From Oscillospiraceae bacterium (GTDB lineage: Bacteria > Bacillota_A > Clostridia > Oscillospirales > Oscillospiraceae): 64,000 nucleotides of DNA. Position 1 is the stretch's first letter. Each line of letters opens with the position of its first letter. A program made the translations under genes and the position numbers. The notes under the pieces are model-generated. The model saw only the letters and a list, made by a program, of their open reading frames with translations, made no database searches and was not told the origin of the DNA. This document shows positions 43,233-51,714 of the stretch, in pieces. The stretch spans positions 124,001 to 188,000 of the forward strand of contig JAFUCD010000029.1 in the NCBI GenBank assembly GCA_017459865.1, written 5' to 3'.

Positions 43233-44510
43233 ATGTTAACATCCATTGTAGGCATCAACTGGGGCGACGAGGGCAAGGGCCGCATGGTCGATCTTCTGAG
43301 CCGGAAATACAACGTCGTCGTGCGCTATCAGGGCGGCAACAACGCGGGTCACACCGTGATCAACGACAAGGGCAAATTCGTGCTGAACCTGCTCCCCTCC
43401 GGCATCCTGCGCGACGAGACCGTGAACGTCATGGGGCCCGGCATGGTCATCGACGCCGAGCACCTCTTCCACGAGATCCAGCGTCTGCAGACCGAGGGCG
43501 GCATCGAGATCACGCCCGACCACCTGAAGATCAGCGACAAGGCCGTCATCTGCATGCCGTATCACAAGCTGCTCGACTGTCTGGAGGAGGACCGTCTCGC
43601 GGACAAGAAGTTCGGCTCCACGCGGCGCGGCATCTCCCCCGCTTACTCCGACAAATACATGAAGAAGGCGCTGCGCATGGGCGATCTGCGCGACCGTGAG
43701 GCGCTCAGGACGCATCTTGCCGACATCCTGGAGTGGAAGAACCTGTTCGTCGTGAACGGCTACGGCCACGCGCCGATCGAGCTTGACGAGATGATGGACT
43801 GGATCGACACCTACGCGATGCCGTTCAAGAACTATGTCTGCGACACGCACCGCTATCTGATGCAGGCGATCGAGGACAACAAGTCCGTCCTGTTTGAAGC
43901 CCAGCTCGGCGCGCTGCGCGACATTGACTACGGCATTTATCCCTACACCTCCGGCTCGAGCACGATCGCGGCCTACGCGCCCATCGGCTCCGGCATCCCC
44001 GGCGCGCGGCTCGACAACGTGATCGGCATCATGAAGGCCTATTCCTCCTGCGTCGGCGAGGGTCCCTTCACGTGCGAGCTCTTCGGCGAGGCGGGCGACA
44101 GACTGCGTGAGGCGGGCGGCGAATACGGCGCCGCGACGGGCAGACCCCGCCGCGTGGGCGGCTTTGACGTGGTCGCCTCGAAATACGGCGTCGCCATGCA
44201 GGGCTGCGACACGATCGCGCTCACGAAGCTCGACGTGCTGTCCTACATGGACCGGATCCCGATCTGCGTCGCATACGAGATCGACGGCAGGCGCGTGACG
44301 GACTTCCCCATCGGCGTGGAGCTCGACAAGGCCAAGCCAGTCTACGAATATCTCCCCGGCTTCAAGAGTGACATCTCCGGCTGCCGGAAAGTCGAGGAGC
44401 TGCCGAAGGAGGCATTGCAGTACGTCCGCTATCTGGAGAGCGCCGTCGGCTGCAGGATCAAATACGTCTCGGTCGGACCGGACCGTGACGCCTACATCAA
44501 GCTGTTTTAA
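43233..44510 (+). CDS. purA: Adenylosuccinate synthase
   Basis: GTP-dependent conversion of IMP and aspartate to adenylosuccinate, 425 residues. The N-terminal NWGDEGKGRMVD P-loop and GGNNAGHTV are at the start. GSTRRGISPAYSDK and the C-terminal GPDRDAYI complete the fold. GAAGGAGG precedes the ATG. It lies between purB and a hydrolase gene in one apparent operon. Confidence 0.97.
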   Translation: MLTSIVGINWGDEGKGRMVDLLSRKYNVVVRYQGGNNAGHTVINDKGKFVLNLLPSGILRDETVNVMGPGMVIDAEHLFHEIQRLQTEGGIEITPDHLKISDKAVICMPYHKLLDCLEEDRLADKKFGSTRRGISPAYSDKYMKKALRMGDLRDREALRTHLADILEWKNLFVVNGYGHAPIELDEMMDWIDTYAMPFKNYVCDTHRYLMQAIEDNKSVLFEAQLGALRDIDYGIYPYTSGSSTIAAYAPIGSGIPGARLDNVIGIMKAYSSCVGEGPFTCELFGEAGDRLREAGGEYGAATGRPRRVGGFDVVASKYGVAMQGCDTIALTKLDVLSYMDRIPICVAYEIDGRRVTDFPIGVELDKAKPVYEYLPGFKSDISGCRKVEELPKEALQYVRYLESAVGCRIKYVSVGPDRDAYIKLF

Positions 44511-44519
44511 GAAATCGAA

Positions 44520-45443
44520 ATGATCAGAAAGAATTTCACCTTCCCCTCCGCCGTTGGCGACTGCGACATCGACGCCGTGGCGTTCCTGCCCGAGCAGGGC
44601 AAGCCGCGCGCAGTTATTCAGATGCTGCACGGCATGATGGAGCACATCGGCCGGTATGAGCCCTTCGCATCGTTCTTTGTCGAACAGGGCTATGCCGTCT
44701 ACGGACACAGTCACCTCGGGCACGGGGCATCCGTGAACGAGAAATATCCCTTCGGCTACTTCGGAAGGGACAACGGCGCCGGCCGTGTGTTCCGCGCCGA
44801 CGCGTTCCAGATGACGGACATCATTCGCAATGAGCTGCCGGGCGTGCCGATCGTGCTGTTCGGGTACTCCATGGGCTCGTTTGTCTGCCGCGCCTGCATC
44901 GGCGAGCGCGGCGGGGACTATGCCGCCGCCATCGTCTGCGCGACCGGCGGCGCGCACCCGGAGCTGGAAAAGGGTCTGATCGCCGCAAGGCTGTTTTCCA
45001 TGCTTCGCCCAAAGGCCGCGGGAAAGACCTTCAACAAAATGGCGTTCGGCTCCTACAACGACCGCACGGAGCATCTGACCAAGATGGACTGGCTCTCACC
45101 GGACCATGAATATGTCGTGAGCAGCAACCGCGATCCTCTCGTCGGCTTCACGTTCTCCAATCAGGGCTTTTACGATCTGTTCACGATGATCCAGCACATC
45201 AACAGCGAATCGATCTATCGCGGCACGCCAATGGCGCTGCCGATCCTGCTGATCTCCGGCGCGGACGACCCGGTCGGCATGTACGGCGCGCTGGTGCAGG
45301 ATTCTTACGACCGCTATCTGGCATCCGGGCACGCAGACGTGCACATGAAGCTCTATCCCGGGCGGCGGCACGAGATCCATCTCGACCCCGGCGGGAAAGA
45401 CGTCGCAGACGATATTCTGGAATTTTTGGACAAGCGGATATAA
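44520..45443 (+). CDS. Alpha/beta hydrolase, monoacylglycerol-lipase-like
   Basis: A 307-residue serine hydrolase. MLHGMMEHIGRYEPFA forms the oxyanion region, the nucleophile Ser is in FGYSMGSF near residue 120, Asp in ISGADDPVG, and the late His in GRRHEIHLD. This pattern matches the lysophospholipase/monoacylglycerol lipase group. No signal peptide is visible. It starts 9 nt after purA without an obvious Shine-Dalgarno site, so it may depend on coupling to purA. The natural substrate is unknown. Confidence 0.88.
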   Translation: MIRKNFTFPSAVGDCDIDAVAFLPEQGKPRAVIQMLHGMMEHIGRYEPFASFFVEQGYAVYGHSHLGHGASVNEKYPFGYFGRDNGAGRVFRADAFQMTDIIRNELPGVPIVLFGYSMGSFVCRACIGERGGDYAAAIVCATGGAHPELEKGLIAARLFSMLRPKAAGKTFNKMAFGSYNDRTEHLTKMDWLSPDHEYVVSSNRDPLVGFTFSNQGFYDLFTMIQHINSESIYRGTPMALPILLISGADDPVGMYGALVQDSYDRYLASGHADVHMKLYPGRRHEIHLDPGGKDVADDILEFLDKRI

Positions 45444-45483
45444 AAAATCACGCTCAGCGCTTTTCGTCTGAGCGTGATTTTTT
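45442..45483. terminator. Bidirectional terminator between the hydrolase and NifX-like genes
   Basis: Perfect 16-bp stem AAAAAATCACGCTCAG / CTGAGCGTGATTTTTT with a 10-nt loop, one base short of the hydrolase stop codon. Confidence 0.93.
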
Positions 45484-45823
45484 ATAATTCTCTGAGTTCC
45501 CCATTCAGATACGCGTTCAGCGCCGCGCGTTTCCCGCCGTCGAAGGTATAGAGCCGCTTGCCCTTTTCCTTCAGGCTGTGGATCGCCTTCGGACCGAAGT
45601 TTTTGGCGATGATCACATCGAACATCGAGCCGCAGAACTGATCGATGAGCTCGGACGTGGTCTTCGCCTGCAGGGACAGAAACTGTTCCTTTTTCAGCTT
45701 TTTCCCGTCGAGATAAAACGTCCAGAACGTCTGCGTCTGTTCAAAGTTCGTCACCAGGATCTCCTCGCCGCAGGCGACGGCGATGAACGTCATCTGATGG
45801 TTGATCACAAGCTTCTTTGCCAT
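45482..45823 (-). CDS. NifX/NifB-like (FeMo-cofactor-binding fold) small protein
   Basis: A 113-residue protein. The layout resembles the dinitrogenase iron-molybdenum cofactor-binding fold: TFIAVACGEEILVTNFEQTQTFWTFYLDG, a central FCGSMFDVIIAKNFGPKAIHSLKEKGKRLYTFDGG, and a short C-terminal helix. No nitrogenase or molybdenum genes are nearby. Many such proteins in Clostridia have unknown roles. It is monocistronic with its own promoter and terminator. The family call is tentative. Confidence 0.6.
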   Translation of the reverse strand: MAKKLVINHQMTFIAVACGEEILVTNFEQTQTFWTFYLDGKKLKKEQFLSLQAKTTSELIDQFCGSMFDVIIAKNFGPKAIHSLKEKGKRLYTFDGGKRAALNAYLNGELREL

Positions 45824-45856
45824 ACATGCACCGGCTTTCGATTTGTTGTTAGCATA

Positions 45857-45885
45857 AGCTTACCACATCTTTGCGGCGATGGCAA
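45857..45885 (-). promoter_or_regulatory. Promoter of the NifX-like gene
   Basis: Minus strand: -35 TTGCCA, 17-nt spacer, -10 TAAGCT, overlapping the end of the upstream rqcH gene region. Confidence 0.5.
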
Positions 45886-45886
45886 G

Positions 45887-47647
45887 TCACTTTTGCAGCA
45901 GTCTCTGCACCAGCGCCTCGTCGGATTCGGCGATCACGGTCTCGTAATCCGTGTAGAGCACCATGCCGGGCAGACCGCCGGGGGCCTTGCGCACACGGCG
46001 CACCTGTGTGACGTCCACGGGGACCTTGCCGCCGCCGCGCCCCTGCGAGTAGTACACGGCGAGCGACGCCGCCTGCGCGATCGTGGACGCGTCCGGCGTG
46101 GTATCGTTGCAGCGGATGATCACATGCGAGCCATGGAGCTTCTGCACATGCAGCCAGAGATCCGTGCGGCGGGCGGTGCGGTGCGTGAGCGTCTCATTTT
46201 GCATATTGGAGCGACCGACCAGGATCTCGTATCCCGAGTCGGAAACAAAGCGCAGCGGCGCGCTCGGCGCGGAGCGCTGCTTTTTTCTGCCCTTCTCCGG
46301 GCGCAGAAAGCCTGTTTCGCGCAGCTCCTGCCGGATCTCCGCGAGGTCGCGCTCGGTCTCGGCGCGGGCGATCTCCTCCAGGACGCTGTTGAGATAGTCG
46401 AGGTTCTTCTCCCCCTCCGCGATCAGCACGTTCAGATGCTGCTCGGCGGTCTTCGCCTTGCGATATTGCTTATAGAGCGCGGCTGCGTTCTCCTGCGGCG
46501 TTTTGAGCGGGTCGAGCGGGATCTCGACGGTCGGCATGTCGGGGTCATAAAAATCCTCCGCGCGCAGGACGCGGTCGCCCTTTTTCGCGCGATAGAGATT
46601 CGCCGTGATGAGGTCTGCACGGCGGCGGAGCTTCTCGCGATCCTCGCTGCGGCGCAACTCCTCGCGCTGCAGGGCGAGCTTTTTCGCCGTGCGGTCACGC
46701 AGGGTCTTCATGCTCTTTTGCAGCGACTGGGACCGGCGGCGCATGGACTCGGCCCTGTCGCGTCGGAGATAGAATTCGTCCAGCAGCGCCGAAAAGCTCT
46801 CGCGCGTATGACACGCGACAGTATTGCCGTATTGCTCCACGGTGAGATATGTATAGTCGCGCAGCTTCTCGCCCTCGGCGAGCAGGACCGGCTCGAGATT
46901 CCCAGCGTTGACGTTGAAGCTCAGCGCGTCCAGCGCCTCGCACAGGCGCGCCTGCTGCGTCTCGGAGAGCGTCTCCAGGCGCGGGCTTGCATCTCCCAGC
47001 GTGCGGAAGCACATCTCGCGGCAGACGAGCGGCGAAAGTCCGGAGAACGTGCGCAGCAGCCAGCTGTCCAGCGCGGCGCCGGGCTCGGCGTGTGCAACGA
47101 TGGCGGCGCGTTCGTCAGCGGTCAGATCATAGAACGTCGGCTTGTCCTGCCGCGGCGGCAGCCGATAGCGCATGCCGGGCAGGATCGGGCGCACCTCGCT
47201 CATGGAAGGATCGACGCGGCGCATGCAGTCGATGATGATTCCCTCTCCGTCGATGAGGATCACATTGGACTGGCGTCCCATCATCTCCACGGCGAGCGTT
47301 TTGGGCACATTCACACCCATCTCATCGCGGGCGTCCAGCCTCAGCAGGAGCAGGCGCTCATCATGCGGCTGCTCCACGCGCTCGATGCGCGCGCCGACGA
47401 GGTGCTTGCGCAAGAGCATGCAGAACATGGGCGGCTCGGCGGGGTTTTCGAACTTGCCCTCCGTGAGATGCACGCGCGCGCTGCCGACGCCGCCGTTGAT
47501 GAGCAGTCTGCCGTTGCCGCCCGTCATGCGCACCGACAGCAGGAGCATATCGCGCTCCGGCTGCTGCACCTTGTCGATCCTGGTGCCGGTGAGCGTCTGC
47601 TGCAGCTCCGCGGCAAGCCCGGACAAAAACACGCTGTCAAGCGGCAT
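45887..47647 (-). CDS. rqcH: RqcH, NFACT-family ribosome quality control factor
   Basis: Binds stalled 50S-peptidyl-tRNA and recruits tRNA-Ala to add alanine tails (established for the B. subtilis homologue; older name fibronectin-binding protein). It has 586 residues. The NFACT-N domain starts with LDSVFLSGLAAELQ. A long coiled coil covers about residues 280-440 and the NFACT-R domain begins near 470 (RFVSDSGYEILVGRSNMQNE). Its ATG shares one base with the mrnC stop (TAATG). No S4-domain rqcP is adjacent. Confidence 0.93.
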   Translation of the reverse strand: MPLDSVFLSGLAAELQQTLTGTRIDKVQQPERDMLLLSVRMTGGNGRLLINGGVGSARVHLTEGKFENPAEPPMFCMLLRKHLVGARIERVEQPHDERLLLLRLDARDEMGVNVPKTLAVEMMGRQSNVILIDGEGIIIDCMRRVDPSMSEVRPILPGMRYRLPPRQDKPTFYDLTADERAAIVAHAEPGAALDSWLLRTFSGLSPLVCREMCFRTLGDASPRLETLSETQQARLCEALDALSFNVNAGNLEPVLLAEGEKLRDYTYLTVEQYGNTVACHTRESFSALLDEFYLRRDRAESMRRRSQSLQKSMKTLRDRTAKKLALQREELRRSEDREKLRRRADLITANLYRAKKGDRVLRAEDFYDPDMPTVEIPLDPLKTPQENAAALYKQYRKAKTAEQHLNVLIAEGEKNLDYLNSVLEEIARAETERDLAEIRQELRETGFLRPEKGRKKQRSAPSAPLRFVSDSGYEILVGRSNMQNETLTHRTARRTDLWLHVQKLHGSHVIIRCNDTTPDASTIAQAASLAVYYSQGRGGGKVPVDVTQVRRVRKAPGGLPGMVLYTDYETVIAESDEALVQRLLQK

Positions 47648-48120
47648 TACAGCACCTCCGTGATCATTTGAAACAGCGTCTGCAGGCGGTCGGTCTGTCC
47701 CTGCAGCCAGAGCCAGCCAAAGAGTGCCTCCAGCGCCGTGGCGGCGTGATACTCCGCAATGTCGGCGTGCTGCGGCACGGAATTCACCTTGGCGTTGCGC
47801 CCGCGCTTATACACGGCCTGCTCCGCCTCCGTGAGCGTCGGCAGGATGTGCGACATGGCACGCGCCTGCGCCGGGGCGTTGACGCGCCGGACCGTCTCGC
47901 GGTGCAGCTCGTGCGCGGCTGTGACGCCGGACGCCGCAAGCGCCGTGCGCATCATGAGCTCATATACGCCGTCGCCGATGTGCGCGAGCGCGAGCGTGCT
48001 CAGCGCGCCGACCTCGGCGACGGTCATCCGCGGCGCGAACAGCGCAGACGCCGGATATTGCAATGCGGAAACGGGGCGGCGCTCCTGCCGCCCCGTGTTC
48101 GGATCAGAATACATCGTCAT
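47647..48120 (-). CDS. mrnC: Mini-ribonuclease III
   Basis: A compact RNase III without dsRNA-binding domain that matures 23S rRNA in B. subtilis. It has 157 residues from the ATG at 48120. The core ALAHIGDGVYELMMR carries the catalytic Asp, and AEYHAATALEALFGWLWL the second acidic set. The first 31 residues are not family-like and cross a strong hairpin, so the true start may be the ATG at 48027, which lacks a ribosome site. AGGA before 48120 supports the longer form. It overlaps the ftsK end by 17 nt and rqcH by 1 nt. Confidence 0.88.
   Translation of the reverse strand: MTMYSDPNTGRQERRPVSALQYPASALFAPRMTVAEVGALSTLALAHIGDGVYELMMRTALAASGVTAAHELHRETVRRVNAPAQARAMSHILPTLTEAEQAVYKRGRNAKVNSVPQHADIAEYHAATALEALFGWLWLQGQTDRLQTLFQMITEVL
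48071..48096 (-). terminator. Strong hairpin just after the ftsK stop, inside the 5' end of mrnC
   Basis: Perfect 10-bp G+C-rich stem ACGGGGCGGC / GCCGCCCCGT with a 6-nt loop, 8 nt after the ftsK stop, followed by TTTCC. A terminator or attenuator with a weak T-run, or a translational hairpin. Confidence 0.5.
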
Positions 48121-50710
48121 CGACTTCCTCGGATTCGTTGAACTCCAGCTGTGCCTGCAGCACCTCGCCGGGCGCGGTGCCCTGCACGAGCTGCATTTCC
48201 TGCCATTGCTGCTTGGTGATGAGGATCTCGCGCGGCTTCGAGCCCTGGAACGGACCGACGACGCCGATCTCCTCCATCTGGTCCACCAGACGCGCGGCGC
48301 GGGAATAGCCGAGCTTCAGGCGGCGCTGCAGCAGGGACACGGACGCCTGATTCGTCTCCAGGATCACGTCCACCGCCTGCGGCAGCAGCTCGTCATAGTC
48401 GTCAGACTTGCTTGCCGGGGCATCGTCCTTCGCGCCCTTGCCGTCTTCCTTGATGGCGGCCTTTTCGATCTGCGCCATGATATCATCGCTGTACTGCGCT
48501 TCGCTGTTTTGCTTGATGAACTGAATGACCTCCTCGCGCTCCTCATCGGACACATAGGCGCCCTGCACACGCAGCGGCTTGTTGAGCGTGATCGGCGCAT
48601 AGAGCATGTCGCCGTTGCCGATCAGCTTTTCCGCGCCCTGCATATCAAGGATAATGCGGCTGTCGAGGCCTGAGGACACGCTGAGCGCCACGCGGCTCGG
48701 AATGTTCGCCTTCATCAGACCCGTGATGACGTCGGACGAGGGCCGCTGCGTCGCGATGACGAGGTGCATGCCAGCGGCACGGCCCATCTGCGCGACGCGG
48801 CAGATGCTCTCCTCCACCTCTTTGGCGGCGCAGAGCATGAGGTCTGCCAGCTCGTCGATCACGATCACGACCGTCGGCAGCGTCTCGCCGTCGGGGTCGG
48901 TGCGCTGGATGGCGTTATAAGACGCCAGATCGCGCACCTGCGCCTCGGAGAAGAGGCGATAGCGCTTGAGCATCTCCACGACCGCCCACTGCAGCGCACC
49001 GGCGGCCTTCTTCGGATCGGTGACGACCGGGATATAGAGATGCGGGATACCGTTGTAGACGCCGAACTCGACCATCTTCGGATCGATCATGATCAGGCGC
49101 ACCTCGTCGGGCGTCGCCTTATACAGGATCGAGAGGATCAGCGAGTTCATGAACACGGACTTACCGGAGCCCGTGGTACCGGCGATGAGCATGTGCGGGA
49201 GCTTGGAGATGTTGCCGATGATGGCGTTGCCGCCGATGTCCTTGCCGACGGCGAAGGAGACCTTCGACTTCGCGGCGCGGAAGGCGTTGGAATCGAGGAT
49301 ATCACGCAGACAGACCATGGAGATCACCTTGTTCGGCACCTCGATGCCGACGGTGGAGATCTTCTCCGGCACGGGCGCGATGCGGACGTTCTCGACGCCC
49401 AGCGCCAGCGCGAGGTCCCCGGCAAGATTCGTGATCTTGTTGAGCTTCACGCCCGCCTCCAGCTCCAGATCGTAGCGCGTGACCGTGGGGCCGCGCGTGT
49501 AATCGCGGATAGACGCGTTGACGCCGAAGCTGCGCAGCGCGGTCTCCAGCCGGTCGCGGTTGAAGCGCAGCTCCTCGCTCGCGTCCGCCTGCGTCTGCTT
49601 CGAGGCGCGCAGGAGATCGAGCGACGGGAGCTGATACGCCGCGTGATCGGCGCTCTCCGATTCGATGGCGGCGGCGATGGCGGCTGTCTCGGACTCCACC
49701 TCGGCGGCGGAGAGCTTCTTCGCCGCGCGCGAACTGCTGACGCGCTCGTTCGCCTCGCTGGAGATGTCCACGCCGGCGAGATCCGCGGCCTCCTCGACGG
49801 AGAGCGGCTCGACTTCGGTCGGCTGCGCCTTTTTGCGCGCGGCGGACCTTCTGCGCTCGGGCTTTTCCGGGATCTCCGGCTGCAGGTTCGGGTTTGCGGC
49901 GGACATGGGGATGTCCACGAGCTTTTTCTTTGCCACCTGCACCTGCGCAGCGCGCTGCGTCTTGCGCGGCGGCTCGGGTTCGAGCGGCGCTTCGTTCCAA
50001 TCCTCCTCGGGATAGGCGGCATAACGCTCCGCCGCGGCGCGCTCTTTTGCTTCGGCGCGCTCCGCCCTGCGGGCGGCACGCTCCTCCCGATGCGCCTCGC
50101 GATCGTCCGCATGATCGCCGTACCACTCTGAGAGCATTGCGGGCGTGATATGCAGCGCGAGGAGCAGACACGCGAGGATGCCGAGGACGATGACCGCGAC
50201 CGCGCCATAGACGCTGATTGCCGCGCGCAGCAGCGCGGCGAGTCCGCCGCCCAGCACACCGCCGGAGAGCAGATCCTTGCCGTTGATGTAGAGCTCACTC
50301 ACGGCGCGCGAGAAGCCGCCGTTCGTCATGTGCACATCCGCGAGCAGCAGATGCAGCAGCGCGCCCAGCAGAAGCGGCAGCAGCGCCACCGGGATGGCGC
50401 GCGCACGATGCTCACCGAGCAGGAGCACCGCGACCCAGATCAGCGCGAACGGGACCAGCCAGAAGCCATAGCCGACAAGCCCCTTGATGAACGCGCAGAA
50501 ATAGACGACGATCACGCCCTCGCTGGTGAAAAAGCCTATCAGCGCGAGCAGCGCGAACAAAATCAGCAGGATGCTCCAAGGCAGCCACGTCTGCAGCGGC
50601 GTGCGCTCGACGGTTTTCTTCACGGGCGCCTTCGCCGCGGTCTTTTTCGGCGCGGGCTTGGATTTCGCGCTCGTCTTCTTTTTTGCAGTTGTTTTGGATG
50701 ATGAAGCCAT
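48104..50710 (-). CDS. ftsK: FtsK/SpoIIIE-family DNA translocase
   Basis: Pumps chromosomal DNA at the division or sporulation septum, 868 residues. A basic Lys/Ala-rich start is followed by four helices (about residues 42-190), then a charged linker to about 390. The motor has Walker A AGTTGSGKS at 510-518 and Walker B VIVIDELADLM. The C-terminal gamma winged helix contains LLQRRLKLGYSRAARLVDQMEEIGVVG. An ATG in the same string as uppP, 23 nt after it. FtsK and SpoIIIE roles cannot be separated from sequence alone. Confidence 0.95.
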   Translation of the reverse strand: MASSSKTTAKKKTSAKSKPAPKKTAAKAPVKKTVERTPLQTWLPWSILLILFALLALIGFFTSEGVIVVYFCAFIKGLVGYGFWLVPFALIWVAVLLLGEHRARAIPVALLPLLLGALLHLLLADVHMTNGGFSRAVSELYINGKDLLSGGVLGGGLAALLRAAISVYGAVAVIVLGILACLLLALHITPAMLSEWYGDHADDREAHREERAARRAERAEAKERAAAERYAAYPEEDWNEAPLEPEPPRKTQRAAQVQVAKKKLVDIPMSAANPNLQPEIPEKPERRRSAARKKAQPTEVEPLSVEEAADLAGVDISSEANERVSSSRAAKKLSAAEVESETAAIAAAIESESADHAAYQLPSLDLLRASKQTQADASEELRFNRDRLETALRSFGVNASIRDYTRGPTVTRYDLELEAGVKLNKITNLAGDLALALGVENVRIAPVPEKISTVGIEVPNKVISMVCLRDILDSNAFRAAKSKVSFAVGKDIGGNAIIGNISKLPHMLIAGTTGSGKSVFMNSLILSILYKATPDEVRLIMIDPKMVEFGVYNGIPHLYIPVVTDPKKAAGALQWAVVEMLKRYRLFSEAQVRDLASYNAIQRTDPDGETLPTVVIVIDELADLMLCAAKEVEESICRVAQMGRAAGMHLVIATQRPSSDVITGLMKANIPSRVALSVSSGLDSRIILDMQGAEKLIGNGDMLYAPITLNKPLRVQGAYVSDEEREEVIQFIKQNSEAQYSDDIMAQIEKAAIKEDGKGAKDDAPASKSDDYDELLPQAVDVILETNQASVSLLQRRLKLGYSRAARLVDQMEEIGVVGPFQGSKPREILITKQQWQEMQLVQGTAPGEVLQAQLEFNESEEVDDDVF

Positions 50711-50733
50711 AATCTACCTCATGAACATTGGGA

Positions 50734-51576
50734 TCAGAAAAGCAGGCTGAGCAGGATCGTCAGCACGCCGACCGTCCAGCAGTAATAGGAAAAGCTGCCG
50801 AATCTGCCTTGGGATGTAATGGTTTTTACGAGCTTGATGGCTAACACGCCGACGACCGTAGACACGACCGTGCCGGCAAGATACACCGGCAGGAGCGACA
50901 CGTCGACGCCCGCCTTGACGGCGTCGATGAGCGTCAGGACCGTCGCGCCGAGCACGGCGGGGATCGACATGATGAAGGAGAACTTCACGGCGAAGTCGCG
51001 GTCCAGCCCTGTCGCCATCCCGGCGGTGATGGTGGTGCCGGAGCGCGAGATGCCCGGGATGGTCGCCACGCATTGGCAGACGCCGATGACGAGCGCATCG
51101 ATCACGCGCATGCTCTTCTCGGTGCGCTCGCCGCGCGGCATCTTATCCGAGACATAGAGGATAAAGCCCGTGATGATAAAAAACAGACCGATCGCAAACG
51201 TGTGATAGTATAGCTCCTCGACACGGTCCTTGACCGGCATGATCAGCACCAGCGGCAGCGTCGCAAAGATCACCATCAGCACCATGCGTGCCGCCGGAAG
51301 ACTCTCGCGTCTGCCGTCCGGCCCCTTCACGCGCCCCTTGCCGGACAGCACCTGCAGCGTCTGGCGCACCATGGCGGCGATGTCCTTCCAATAGACGATG
51401 CAGATCGAGATCAGCGTGCCGAAGTGCAGCATCACGTCAAAGAACATGTGCCCGTCCTCGGCCGTGGACATGTGGAACAGATTCTGCAGCACCGACAGGT
51501 GTCCGGAGCTGGAGATGGGCAGAAACTCCGCGATGCCCTGCACGATGCCCAGAATGATCGCATTCCATAGTGTCAA
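50734..51576 (-). CDS. uppP: UppP, undecaprenyl-diphosphatase
   Basis: Membrane enzyme regenerating the undecaprenyl phosphate carrier for cell-wall synthesis (bacitracin resistance). It has 280 residues and eight helices. The signature GIVQGIAEFLPISSSGHL is at the N-terminus and the second motif PGISRSGTTI near residue 180. The start is a TTG at 51576 with GGGGGG 7 nt upstream. A TTG eight codons earlier is less likely because it precedes the ribosome site. First gene of the uppP-ftsK-mrnC-rqcH operon. Confidence 0.94.
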   Translation of the reverse strand: MTLWNAIILGIVQGIAEFLPISSSGHLSVLQNLFHMSTAEDGHMFFDVMLHFGTLISICIVYWKDIAAMVRQTLQVLSGKGRVKGPDGRRESLPAARMVLMVIFATLPLVLIMPVKDRVEELYYHTFAIGLFFIITGFILYVSDKMPRGERTEKSMRVIDALVIGVCQCVATIPGISRSGTTITAGMATGLDRDFAVKFSFIMSIPAVLGATVLTLIDAVKAGVDVSLLPVYLAGTVVSTVVGVLAIKLVKTITSQGRFGSFSYYCWTVGVLTILLSLLF

Positions 51577-51637
51577 AATACATCCCCCCGGGAGATTCAA
51601 TATCGGATCAACAACATATTATGTAACCTGAATTCAT

Positions 51638-51666
51638 ATCATACCACAATATTTCGGAAATAACAA
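51638..51666 (-). promoter_or_regulatory. Promoter of the uppP operon
   Basis: Minus strand: -35 TTGTTA, 17-nt spacer, -10 TATGAT. The -35 abuts the terminator hairpin of the upstream aminopeptidase gene. Confidence 0.75.
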
Positions 51667-51692
51667 GGGGTTGCATCACGTGATACAACCCC
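51667..51692 (-). terminator. Terminator of the prfA-aminopeptidase operon
   Basis: GGGGTTG-T-ATCAC / GTGAT-G-CAACCCC, a 13-bp arm with one mismatch, followed by TTGTTATTT on the minus strand, 22 nt after the aminopeptidase stop. Confidence 0.75.
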
Positions 51693-51714
51693 AAACGATC
51701 GGTTTCTTCGGTTT

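Noticed and set aside
43236..45074. 612-codon minus-strand frame opposite purA and the hydrolase
   Set aside because: Antisense shadow with the same Asp/Arg/His-rich composition as the others.
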